A DNA stretch of 39,606 bases from a virus. Below are positions 7,194 through 13,496 of the stretch, piece after piece; the first letter of the stretch is position 1, and each line of letters begins with the position of its first letter. Made by a program: the position numbers and the translations under genes. The stretch is taken from the IMG/VR virus record IMGVR_UViG_3300014501_000034, positions 1-39,606 of that record; one strand, 5' to 3'. The notes beneath the pieces are model-generated. The model saw nothing but the letters and a program-made list of their open reading frames with translations. It did not search any database and was not told the DNA's origin.

Positions 7194-7470
7194 ACCTAGT
7201 CACAGAAGCATTCGTAAAGAATACAGAATTTTTGCTGTCGCTCGGAAGTACAAGGGCGGCACTACATCCTCTATCGAAGTTACTTCTGAGGTGCGCTGCT
7301 TCTCTAAACGTGAAGCTTTAGAAAACTTTAGGCGCTATCTCAGCAAGAAGAACTGGCTGGTTCGCTGTTGTTACTTTGTCCGCTACAAACCGCGCCTCTC
7401 TGAGAGAACACCTGCTGTTGAGGCTTTCCTAGAAGCAAAACGGAAAGCAGCATTAGAATTATTCGCATGA
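7186..7470 (+). CDS. Hypothetical basic protein, 94 aa
   Basis: Strongly basic (many Arg/Lys) with alternating aromatic strands and a C-terminal helix (VEAFLEAKRKAALEL). Codon use is more AT-rich than its neighbours. It sits between two copies of a direct repeat (7142-7193 and 7474-7518), as if inserted or created by duplication just ahead of the endolysin. No family recognised. Confidence 0.6.
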   Translation: MSKPSHRSIRKEYRIFAVARKYKGGTTSSIEVTSEVRCFSKREALENFRRYLSKKNWLVRCCYFVRYKPRLSERTPAVEAFLEAKRKAALELFA

Positions 7471-7473
7471 CTA

Positions 7474-7518
7474 TGGTTGCAAATCTCGGCAGCTTACACA
7501 GAGAAACCAAATGAGCAA
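7474..7518 (+). repeat. Direct repeat B (leader of endolysin gene)
   Basis: Second copy of the element at 7142-7193. Here TTGCAA (7477-7482) and TACACA (7495-7500) are only 12 nt apart, so the promoter is probably inactive while GAGAAACCAAATG is kept as ribosome binding site and start. Confidence 0.6.
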
Positions 7519-7954
7519 CTTTGTTTATTCCAAATCCGGCTTAGCATTCACTGAGCGCTTCGAGTCCTGCCGTCTCACTGCTTACCAAGACATCCGCGGA
7601 ATCTGGACGATTGGATGGGGGCACACAGGTCCGGAAGTCGTCGAGGGTCTTGTGTGGACTCAAGAGCAGGCGGATGCTCAAGCGCTTGCCGATACGGACC
7701 GCTTCCAGACCAACGTCAATCGCGTCGTGACTTATCCGATCAACCAGAACGAATTCGACGCGCTCGTTGACTTCTCCTTCAATGACGGCAATGCTGCGCT
7801 CGACGGATCCACGCTGCTCAAAGATGTGAACGAGGGCAACCTTGACGGCGCTGCTGCGCAATTCCAATTGTGGGATCATGCCGCTGGAAAAGTCGTTGCT
7901 GGCTTGCTGCGTCGGCGCCTCGCCGAAGAAAAGGAGTTTACAAGTGGATCCTAG
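7511..7954 (+). CDS. Endolysin, GH24 (T4-type) lysozyme, 147 aa
   Basis: Hydrolyses the beta-1,4 bond of peptidoglycan to release progeny. The GH24 triad layout is visible: Glu18 in RFESCRL, Asp27 in AYQD and Thr33 in GIWTIGWGHT. It is followed by the typical D..V....QNEFDALVDFSFN helix pair and a LLRRR segment near the end. Length is close to that of single-domain phage lysozymes. There is no signal peptide, so export should depend on a holin. The next gene starts within its last four codons. Confidence 0.92.
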   Translation: MSNFVYSKSGLAFTERFESCRLTAYQDIRGIWTIGWGHTGPEVVEGLVWTQEQADAQALADTDRFQTNVNRVVTYPINQNEFDALVDFSFNDGNAALDGSTLLKDVNEGNLDGAAAQFQLWDHAAGKVVAGLLRRRLAEEKEFTSGS

Positions 7955-8078
7955 TTTCGACCTGATCGCTTGCCACAAATATCACAAAGGGCAGATTCTC
8001 AAAGAGAATATCTGGTGGATCATTCTGCTGGTGCTTCTCGTGATAGTCGGGTCTGCTATTGCCGTTCTTCTTCGCTAA
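7944..8078 (+). CDS. Small membrane protein of lysis cassette, 44 aa
   Basis: A GTG start (7944) follows AAGGAG at 7931-7936 and overlaps the end of the endolysin gene in another frame. Residues 22-43 form one strong hydrophobic helix (IWWIILLVLLVIVGSAIAVLL). Position directly after the lysozyme and size fit a pinholin-like or spanin-related role, inferred from context only. Confidence 0.6.
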   Translation: MDPSFDLIACHKYHKGQILKENIWWIILLVLLVIVGSAIAVLLR

Positions 8079-8092
8079 GTAGGAGTGAAAAT

Positions 8093-8542
8093 ATGCCACG
8101 GTCTCTAAGTGAACTCTTTCGCGGAATGCTCGGTGAGTTTGCGATCGTCGCGCTCATCATCTTCGGTCTGTACTGCTTAGCCGCTCGTGCAGACAGCACG
8201 GCAAGTCACAAGCAGCGCAGCAACACCTTCGGCGCAGCGATCTACCAAGACAACACCAATTCGTACCTCATGGGATCCGTGAAGTCGGCTGCTGTTGCGC
8301 GTGTAGGGAAAGACCGAACGATTCTCGTGCTGGAAGTCAGTCCGACCAACACGTACCAGATGTTTACTCAGCAGTTGCAACTTTGCGTCGGCATCGACGA
8401 GAACACCGCAAAGAAGCTGACGGACGCAATCGAGCAGCGCTCCGTAGTCGTGTTCACGTACAGCAGAGTCAGACATCTGCTGGACTGCAATGACTTGTAT
8501 CGCGTAGACAAGCTCGCCGAGTCTGCGCCGCTGCTCCAGTAA
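8093..8542 (+). CDS. Membrane-anchored periplasmic protein, 149 aa
   Basis: GTAGGAG precedes the ATG. Residues 13-31 are hydrophobic and end in CLAARA, which could be a transmembrane anchor or a signal peptide. The rest is soluble, mixed alpha/beta. It belongs to the lysis region by position. Its stop overlaps by 1 nt the start of the GIY-YIG remnant. Function unknown. Confidence 0.6.
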   Translation: MPRSLSELFRGMLGEFAIVALIIFGLYCLAARADSTASHKQRSNTFGAAIYQDNTNSYLMGSVKSAAVARVGKDRTILVLEVSPTNTYQMFTQQLQLCVGIDENTAKKLTDAIEQRSVVVFTYSRVRHLLDCNDLYRVDKLAESAPLLQ

Positions 8543-9065
8543 TGAAAATTTGGTTTATTTACGCCTACAAAAGAGCTGACACGGGCAGGTGTGTCTATGT
8601 CGGCAGTACTCTGAATCCGCACGATAGGCACAGGCTGCGGATTAAGAAGAGTCAGAACGGTGTCCCTTTCGACAGGGCGCTTGCTGCGGAGCCGGTCTGC
8701 TTTCTCTTACGAAATAGTCGAAGCGCTTTTCTGTCTTCCAAGTACTGTTGTGCTCAGAGAGAATCAGTGGATGGATGTGTTCGGCACTTTCCGCACAGAA
8801 GGTTGCTTCAATTTCCAGCGAGCGAATATCACAGTCTCGAAATATGAGTCTTGGTTAGCTGCACTGGGAGAACAGGCGCAAAAGTAAACCGCCAAAGAAA
8901 ACTCGTGAAGAAATAAATGCGGCTCTGCGTGCATCTTGGACTCCTGCTCGGAAAGTAGCACAACATGACAGCTTGCGCAGAGCGGGCGCAGCCGGCGGCA
9001 GAGCAGCTAAAGAGCATAATCTCGGCTGGTTCGCTCGGCGCAGTAAGGGCGTCACAGGATGCTGA
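8542..9065 (+). pseudogene. GIY-YIG homing endonuclease remnant with two frameshifts
   Basis: Frame 1 (8542 to about 8695) encodes the GIY-YIG core: FIYAYKRADTGRCVYVGST with the Y/G motif and HDRHRLR. The reading then continues one nucleotide later (about 8697-8870) with AFSYEIVEALFC and LRENQWMD, which holds the expected catalytic Glu. It shifts again by one nucleotide near 8868 into a frame running to TGA 9063-9065 with a basic, Gly/Ala-rich DNA-binding-like tail (KKTREEINAALRASW). Each shift requires skipping one base. No single frame gives a complete nuclease, so it is probably dead. The late-type promoter at 9051 lies in its last codons. Confidence 0.75.
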
Positions 9066-9071
9066 TATTAT
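9051..9071 (+). promoter_or_regulatory. GTCACAG-N8-TATTAT promoter element
   Basis: GTCACAG (9051-9057), 8 nt, TATTAT (9066-9071), an exact match to the element repeated before the structural genes. Here it precedes a structured leader and the endonuclease VII-like gene, outside the structural module. Confidence 0.7.
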
Positions 9072-9072
9072 A

Positions 9073-9170
9073 GGGGAAAGAGGAAAGCCTCTTTTCTAGC
9101 CCCAACGGGCATTGCGTTCTGGTGTAAGTCTGCACGCACTCCACTCCGGAGTTGAGGTACGCAATGCCCG
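9073..9170 (+). ncRNA. Structured 5' leader of endonuclease VII-like gene
   Basis: Two strong hairpins follow the promoter. The first pairs AAAGAGG (9077-9083) with CCTCTTT (9088-9094), closed by GGGG (9073-9076) and CCCC (9100-9103). The second pairs CGGGCATTGCGT (9106-9117) perfectly with its complement (9159-9170) around a 41-nt loop that contains the palindrome ACTCCGGAGT. It is not a recognisable tRNA or terminator, as there is no T-tract. A leader-mediated control of the downstream gene is the likely role; the class is unknown. Confidence 0.5.
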
Positions 9171-9183
9171 CCCCCTCGATTTT

Positions 9184-9516
9184 ATGGCTTATAATAGAGC
9201 TGGTTATTGTCGCTACTGTCATAGACCTTCTTCTGAGAAGCGCTGTCTCTCCTGTAGAGACAAGAAGAAAGATCGAGAGAAGGGCATCAGTCGTATCACC
9301 GGAATGATTTCGCGGTCTGCACTGCGCTTGTATAAAGGGCACCCTTGTCCTATATGTGAGCAGCCGATGGAGCAGCCAGTCCGAGATCATGACCATGATA
9401 CAATGATTTTTCGTGGCGTCATCTGCTTGCGTTGCAATTTTATGCTAGGATACATACAGAAAGTAAGCGCAAGAACGCTCGCACGCGCTGTTGAGTACTT
9501 GAACATGCCTCGTTGA
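9184..9516 (+). CDS. Endonuclease VII-family (HNH/treble-clef) nuclease, 110 aa
   Basis: N-terminal CRYC...CLSC is a zinc-finger-like pair. CPIC near residue 55 is followed by RDHDHDT...RGVICLRCNFMLG, the signature of recombination endonuclease VII-family nucleases, where His/Asp bind the metal and the Cys pairs bind zinc. Free-standing copies in phages are usually selfish mobile genes. The frame is open further upstream through the hairpin leader, but ATG 9184 keeps the complete domain and leaves the leader untranslated; no clear Shine-Dalgarno precedes it. Confidence 0.8.
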   Translation: MAYNRAGYCRYCHRPSSEKRCLSCRDKKKDREKGISRITGMISRSALRLYKGHPCPICEQPMEQPVRDHDHDTMIFRGVICLRCNFMLGYIQKVSARTLARAVEYLNMPR

Positions 9517-9529
9517 GGCGGGGGATCAA

Positions 9530-9817
9530 ATGGAAGGCAAGCTACAACTACGCATCGAGTACCTTGACGGAACATTCTATGCCGAAGAAATCGGCATGTC
9601 CTGGCCGGTGGGGCAAGAAGCCACAGCCTGTATGAAGCTGCTCGCTGACATCAAAGCGGTGGGCGGACTGCTTCAGGCGCCTGACAAGAATCGCATTACA
9701 CTGCGCTGCTGGAACAGCATGAAGTCGATCGACATTCAAGCTAGTGAGATTGTCACTGGAGACTTGGGCGATCTGGCGCGGCTGACTCCGCCTGCGAAGA
9801 CCGGCATTATTCTGTGA
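9530..9817 (+). CDS. Hypothetical protein, 95 aa
   Basis: GAGGCGGGGG precedes the ATG by a short distance. The protein is mixed alpha/beta with a central helix containing one Cys (EATACMKLLADIK). No known domain. It ends 28 nt before the next start. Confidence 0.6.
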   Translation: MEGKLQLRIEYLDGTFYAEEIGMSWPVGQEATACMKLLADIKAVGGLLQAPDKNRITLRCWNSMKSIDIQASEIVTGDLGDLARLTPPAKTGIIL

Positions 9818-9845
9818 ATCCGAGAACTGAACCCTGTTGCATTTT

Positions 9846-10163
9846 ATGCGCGGTGCTTCAATGAAGAAGCCCTCTTGGTTGCGTGTACCGGAGAGCCGGA
9901 CAGGACAATTTCTTTACGGTTTTGCAGATCAATTTTTATACTTCTTCGTGGTCTGCGCGAATTTCAGAGCAGTAGCGATTGGTCTGAAGTGTGCAACAGC
10001 GAGCACAGACGTGCTAATCACAGCACAAGCCTTTATCAGCAAGAAGTTCGCTATAGACAAAGAAGAGTGCCGAACATATTGGGTCGGGCTTGGAGAAACA
10101 ATTGGCGGCGGATTAGGAAGCATTCTGAGCATCTGGGTTACGCAACGAATCTTCGGGCGGTGA
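9846..10163 (+). CDS. Hypothetical protein with hydrophobic centre, 105 aa
   Basis: An aromatic and hydrophobic segment (residues about 19-40: FLYGFADQFLYFF) and a second near the C-terminus (GGGLGSILSIWV) suggest membrane association. The start is uncertain: ATG 9846 and ATG 9861 are both possible and neither has a clear ribosome binding site. Function unknown. Confidence 0.45.
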   Translation: MRGASMKKPSWLRVPESRTGQFLYGFADQFLYFFVVCANFRAVAIGLKCATASTDVLITAQAFISKKFAIDKEECRTYWVGLGETIGGGLGSILSIWVTQRIFGR

Positions 10164-10166
10164 GTC

Positions 10167-10598
10167 GTGAGAATCTGGGCATCAAGACAGCAATGGCAAG
10201 CCTTCCTTCGTCGCTGCAAAGCGGCGTACCCGAATGAGCACTGCGAAGCTGTCTGGGGAGAAGAGACCGTCGACAGCTTCCGCGTAATGCGGATGGTGCG
10301 GATGCGCCTGAACAAAGCAACGTCCAAGCTGATCGACTACGACGACATCGAAATCAAGCGCCAGAAGTGGGCAGCAGAGCAAGAGGGCTTGAAGTTCCTG
10401 GGGACTGTGCACACGCACCCCGGGAAAGACTTGGACTCGGCGCCATCGGCTTTCGACCACCACGCCTGCGCTGCTTGTGAGCGCATCATGGGGATCGTGA
10501 ACCTGTACAAAGCGCCTGACGGGCGCCGCTACATTGTGGAGACCAACTGGTGGTTCCCCCAGCGCAAGATCGAATTCGATTTGGATGACTCACTCTAA
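10167..10598 (+). CDS. JAMM/MPN-type metalloprotease-like protein, 143 aa
   Basis: Residues 82-97 read H-T-H-P...S-A-F-D, matching the zinc-binding HxH...SxxD motif of JAMM (MPN+) isopeptidases; a preceding strand (KFLGTV) and an upstream Glu complete the expected layout. Phage tail-tip assembly proteins carry this domain fused to NlpC/P60, but here it stands alone, far from the tail genes. Bacterial JAMM enzymes also act in ubiquitin-like conjugation systems and CBASS. The GTG start lies 3 nt after the previous stop. Substrate unknown. Confidence 0.75.
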   Translation: MRIWASRQQWQAFLRRCKAAYPNEHCEAVWGEETVDSFRVMRMVRMRLNKATSKLIDYDDIEIKRQKWAAEQEGLKFLGTVHTHPGKDLDSAPSAFDHHACAACERIMGIVNLYKAPDGRRYIVETNWWFPQRKIEFDLDDSL

Positions 10599-10606
10599 GG
10601 GGCACT

Positions 10607-10840
10607 ATGATTAAGAAAATTATCTGCGACATCTTCACTGAGCCAGGCGCCAGCAACCATCAAGTGTGCCCTGCTCGCGTCATCGGCGTGCTGGGCGCGT
10701 TCGTGTTTCTCGGGCTGGCAGTGGCGCACTACTCACAGCACCAAATCTTCGATGCTCAGCAGTTCGCGCTCGGCTTCGGCACAATGATGGCTGGTCTCGG
10801 CGTTGCGCTCAGCTTGAAGAAAGATGCTCCGAAAGAGTAA
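10607..10840 (+). CDS. Small membrane protein, holin-like phage family, 77 aa
   Basis: AAGGGGC precedes the ATG. The layout is a short amphipathic start containing FTEPG, a hydrophobic helix (about 25-44), a short polar loop and a second hydrophobic helix (about 53-70) ending in LKKD. This is a common small phage membrane protein pattern, sometimes proposed as a holin. It is 2.5 kb from the lysozyme, so a holin role is tentative. Confidence 0.6.
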   Translation: MIKKIICDIFTEPGASNHQVCPARVIGVLGAFVFLGLAVAHYSQHQIFDAQQFALGFGTMMAGLGVALSLKKDAPKE

Positions 10841-10855
10841 CTTTGTATTCAGGGA

Positions 10856-10919
10856 GTTGCCGTCAAGGTTCAAGTCCTTGCTTACTCCTTAACTGGGGAA
10901 CGGCATCGCGCACGGCAAC
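10856..10919 (+). ncRNA. Candidate three-way-junction RNA
   Basis: An 8-bp outer stem GTTGCCGT (10856-10863) / ACGGCAAC (10912-10919) encloses a hairpin CAAGG-TTCAAGT-CCTTG (10864-10880), which looks like a tRNA T-arm, and a weaker CTCC/GGGG hairpin. It lies between the membrane protein and the FmdB-like gene, in a leader position. No full tRNA can be drawn. Identity unknown. Confidence 0.4.
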
Positions 10920-10942
10920 GGCTTGAGCACAAAGAGGGAGCA

Positions 10943-11152
10943 ATGCCGATTTACGAATACGTTTGCAAAAGCGGACACCGCACCGAACTCATTCTGAGCA
11001 TCAAGGAAGAACTGCCAGAGAGCACGCGCTGCCGCAAGTGTAAGAAGAAAGCGCCTCTCGTGCCGAGCATGACTTGCGCTCCCATTCTGAAAGCCGGTGG
11101 AGTAGGTGGATTCTACAAACCAACACGACCAGAGCGCCACTCGGAAGACTAA
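10943..11152 (+). CDS. FmdB-like zinc-ribbon protein, 69 aa
   Basis: The N-terminus MPIYEYVCKSGHRTEL is the hallmark of the FmdB/regulatory zinc-ribbon family, followed by CRKCKKKAP about 20 residues later. These proteins bind zinc; in phages they are often found beside nuclease or regulatory genes and their role is unclear. GGGAG precedes the ATG. The HNH gene starts inside its last third in another frame. Confidence 0.75.
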   Translation: MPIYEYVCKSGHRTELILSIKEELPESTRCRKCKKKAPLVPSMTCAPILKAGGVGGFYKPTRPERHSED

Positions 11153-11531
11153 GCCCGAGTACGACAAGTGGTACCACAGACGCGTCTGGTATGACATTCG
11201 TAAAGTAATCTTAGCGCGTGATCCGCTATGCTATATGTGCAAACGGAATCCTTCTACAATCGTTGATCACAAGATTCCGCACAAGGGCGTTTGGGCTTTG
11301 TTCCTAGAGCTAAGCAATTTAGGCGGCGCCTGCAAGGGCTGCCATGACATCAAGACTTCGCGAGAAGACGGTGGCTACGGCAGAGCGCCAGCAACTCACG
11401 AGCGCACAGAGACACCGAAGCCCGTTCCGACTGGAGAAAAGGGCGGTGCAGAGTTTCAGTCGTCAAGTATTTCAACATCCAAGCTCGATAAAGCACTTGA
11501 GATGGACGAAGACTTCCTGAAGGGCTTATGA
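11106..11531 (+). CDS. HNH endonuclease, 141 aa
   Basis: RDPLCYMC (about residues 39-46), IVDHKIPHK (about 52-60) and NLGGACKGCH (about 70-79) form the two Cys pairs and the H-N-H core of a classic phage HNH nuclease. The C-terminal third is polar and low in structure. The GTG start at 11106 overlaps the FmdB-like gene by 47 nt; no better start exists before the domain. The stop overlaps the next gene's ATG. HNH proteins near terminases can aid packaging, but this one lies far from TerL and looks more like an accessory or homing gene. Confidence 0.75.
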   Translation: MDSTNQHDQSATRKTKPEYDKWYHRRVWYDIRKVILARDPLCYMCKRNPSTIVDHKIPHKGVWALFLELSNLGGACKGCHDIKTSREDGGYGRAPATHERTETPKPVPTGEKGGAEFQSSSISTSKLDKALEMDEDFLKGL

Positions 11532-11960
11532 GATGCAGCACCTGTAACGGTAAAATAAAGAAGAACCAGAATCGTAAAGGAGTATGTAACCGCTGTTACC
11601 AAGCAAAGTGGATGCGTGAGCACTACGATTTGGAAAAGCGGAGAGATTGGCGCCAGCGTAATGCAGCGCGACTCATGCTCCTTGGCGCAAAAGAACAGTG
11701 GCAGAGAATGCACAATTTCTTTGGATGATATTGTGATCCCTGAGTTTTGTCCTGTGCTCGGAATCAGGCTCATGACAAAATGTATGAAGAGAGGCACTAC
11801 ATCGTTAGATGCTGCTCCGTCTCTTGACCGTCGCGACAATTCCCGTGGTTACGTTCCAGGGAATGTATTCGTAATCTCTCAGAGAGCTAACAGGCTCAAG
11901 AGTGATGCTTCACCAGAAGAGTTGCGCCGCTTGTGGATGTATGTTAGTATTTCAGAGTAA
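11528..11960 (+). pseudogene. HNH-like phage endonuclease with +1 frameshift
   Basis: ATG overlaps the preceding stop. Frame 1 gives MRCSTCNGKI and a CNRCY zinc knuckle, then a helix RNAARLMLLGAKE; it ends early at TGA about 11727. One nucleotide further on (from about 11696) a second frame continues with SLDDIVIPEFCPVLGI, SLDRRDNSRGYVPGNV and ISQRANRLKSDA, the signature of small phage nucleases of this type. Dropping one base near 11695 restores one continuous protein of about 143 aa. A related gene at 17812-18217 is broken in the same direction. Confidence 0.7.
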
Positions 11961-11974
11961 AAGGAGAAGAACCC

Positions 11975-12139
11975 ATGGCGAAACTATCAGACTATCAGCG
12001 CTTGCGCAAGGCTGGACTCTGCACCCGTGATTGCGGACGCAAGGGCGAACTCAAGAATCCGAAAGCGCCCGCATCCAAGACTAACACGCGGCGCAGTGAG
12101 TGCCGGCAGTGCCGAGACGACTCACACGGCAAGAAGTAA
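11975..12139 (+). CDS. Zinc-ribbon micro-protein, 54 aa
   Basis: AAGGAG precedes the ATG by a good distance. Two Cys pairs, CTRDC near residue 16 and CRQC near residue 43, in a very basic protein suggest a zinc ribbon that binds nucleic acid. The stop TAA shares its last A with the next ATG. Function unknown. Confidence 0.6.
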   Translation: MAKLSDYQRLRKAGLCTRDCGRKGELKNPKAPASKTNTRRSECRQCRDDSHGKK

Positions 12140-12264
12140 TGCCCTGCCGGACGCATCTCGAACAGAAGTGTGGCGAAGCGCTCATTCGCACCTTGCTCAA
12201 GCAGCAAGACGACCGCTTGAAGACGCTGGAAGCGGAGTACGATGCCGGCAAGATCGCAGAATAG
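12139..12264 (+). CDS. Helical micro-protein, 41 aa
   Basis: One amphipathic helix (residues 6-40) rich in Glu, Lys and Leu, with two Cys near the start. ATG overlaps the previous stop by 1 nt, so translation is probably coupled. It may be a partner of the zinc-ribbon protein before it; no homology is known to me. Confidence 0.45.
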   Translation: MPCRTHLEQKCGEALIRTLLKQQDDRLKTLEAEYDAGKIAE

Positions 12265-12294
12265 CACGGCGCTCCCCACTGGCAAGATCACGAA

Positions 12295-12331
12295 AGTAAC
12301 ACTTGCCAAAGTTACTCAGTCTTGCTATACT
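12295..12331 (+). promoter_or_regulatory. Promoter for a leaderless gene, with operator around -35
   Basis: TTGCCA (12303-12308), 17 nt, TATACT (12326-12331); ATG follows after 7 nt. The inverted repeat AGTAAC (12295-12300) / GTTACT (12311-12316) brackets the -35 box and matches the GTAAC-N10/11-GTTAC repeat near 250 and 735. Here its location would fit repression rather than activation. Confidence 0.65.
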
Positions 12332-12338
12332 TCAACAC

Positions 12339-12539
12339 ATGGAGCATTACATTCCGTCCGCAGTATTCGGCGAATTGCAAGAGTGGGCGGCAGACAAAGC
12401 CCCGCTTCGTGTTCCAGAACAACCCAAGTTCGGCAAGCAACCTCACACCCTAGAACTCAAGACAGTCGAAGGCTCTCTCGTCGCAATCGTTGTGCTGAAA
12501 GAGTCTGGAAAAGTCATCGACCTGCTGAGGCTCTCATGA
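12339..12539 (+). CDS. Hypothetical protein, 66 aa, probably leaderless
   Basis: Short protein with an amphipathic N-terminal helix and a beta-hairpin-like C-terminal half (LVAIVVLKESGKVIDLL). The ATG at 12339 is 7 nt after the -10 box; the in-frame TTG at 12303 is the -35 box itself and is rejected. Stop overlaps the next ATG. No family recognised. Confidence 0.6.
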   Translation: MEHYIPSAVFGELQEWAADKAPLRVPEQPKFGKQPHTLELKTVEGSLVAIVVLKESGKVIDLLRLS

Positions 12540-12838
12540 CCAAACAAAGCATCATCCGCGCTGCACTGAAACTGCCCATCGTCTGGCGCTGGGCGGTCAA
12601 GAAAGCTGAAGCTGAGCCGCACACCCGCGCTTCGGATTGCCTACCGTGCTTAGGAAAGCAGCGCCGTGAGAAGTACAAGCACGTTCCGTTCTTAGCCATA
12701 TCTGGCTCACTCATCTGCAAGCGGTGCAGCATGCCGGTGTGGTATTGGAAGCAGTCACCCAAGTGCAAACTGAAAAAGCCGCCTACACAGGGAACACCGA
12801 TCAAGCGTCCGGATTACCGAATCGTTCACGTTGACTGA
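12536..12838 (+). CDS. Basic zinc-ribbon-like protein, 100 aa
   Basis: A basic N-terminal helix is followed by C-x2-C (about 37-40), ICKRC (about 61-65) and another Cys further on, giving a plausible zinc ribbon. The C-terminus is Lys/Pro-rich. ATGA overlap with the preceding gene fixes the start. Probably binds nucleic acid; no family identified. Confidence 0.6.
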   Translation: MTKQSIIRAALKLPIVWRWAVKKAEAEPHTRASDCLPCLGKQRREKYKHVPFLAISGSLICKRCSMPVWYWKQSPKCKLKKPPTQGTPIKRPDYRIVHVD

Positions 12839-12847
12839 GGATCCTAA

Positions 12848-13192
12848 ATGACTGTGCTTGTGCTCCCGAAGTGCCCGCAATGCAACATCGACATGGTTTG
12901 GGATGAGTCTCTACCGCTTGAGAGTGGAAAGATGGCGAAGTGTCCGACGTGCGGGCATCTGACACCCTGCTGGGAGAAAGAAGCGCCTGCGCCGCGCAAG
13001 AGAAAGCCGCAGTCAGCAGCAGACCTGCCGCCGGTGCCGTTTGCGTGGAAGACGAAGAAGCACGGCGATGTCACCGTGACGGCTATCAGCGGCTCTGACA
13101 GTGGCGGTCTGGTAGAGATTGACGACGGTGAGCATGCGCCTTGCTGGGCTCGCGCGAAATCTGTTTTCGGATTCGAAATCTATAGGAGGTAA
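12848..13192 (+). CDS. Zinc-ribbon protein, 114 aa
   Basis: Classic pair CPQC (9-12) and CPTC (about 38-41) near the N-terminus, then a Pro/Lys linker and a small beta-rich C-terminal domain. GAGG precedes the ATG. Likely a zinc-binding adapter or DNA-binding protein; the specific role is unknown. Confidence 0.65.
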   Translation: MTVLVLPKCPQCNIDMVWDESLPLESGKMAKCPTCGHLTPCWEKEAPAPRKRKPQSAADLPPVPFAWKTKKHGDVTVTAISGSDSGGLVEIDDGEHAPCWARAKSVFGFEIYRR

Positions 13193-13193
13193 C

Positions 13194-13496
13194 ATGGGAG
13201 AACTCGTAGAGTTTTACTATCCCGGATTGTCGCAACTCCGTTCAAAGCGGAAAGAGCCCGCGCCAGAACTGCCAAGCACACAGATGCCAGCAGAGGACTT
13301 GCTGAAAGAAGCCCTCGAGCTAGGCGCTGATGCAATTCAGGACATTCTCATCCTGATTCGGCACAAAGACGGCTCGTTGAACTTCACCACAAACCAGAAG
13401 GGGCTGCCAGACATGCTGCTCTTGATGGAAAAGATCAAGCTGTATGCACTCCAGCATCCAGAAGAAGTGGGCGACGAAGGACCTCGAAGCGCATGA
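13194..13496 (+). CDS. Hypothetical protein, 100 aa
   Basis: Preceded by AGGAGG (13184-13189), the strongest Shine-Dalgarno in this part of the window, so the ATG at 13194 is well supported and expression is probably high. The protein is mainly helical after a polar first third and contains ELGADAIQDILILI. Overlaps the Nudix gene start by ATGA. No known family. Confidence 0.65.
   Translation: MGELVEFYYPGLSQLRSKRKEPAPELPSTQMPAEDLLKEALELGADAIQDILILIRHKDGSLNFTTNQKGLPDMLLLMEKIKLYALQHPEEVGDEGPRSA

Noticed and set aside
8542-9065. Programmed ribosomal frameshifting in the GIY-YIG gene
   Set aside because: Two separate +1 shifts would be needed and neither site shows a slippery sequence or a stop-codon context typical of +1 frameshifting. 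Decay is simpler, though the shared direction of shifts is kept as a finding.
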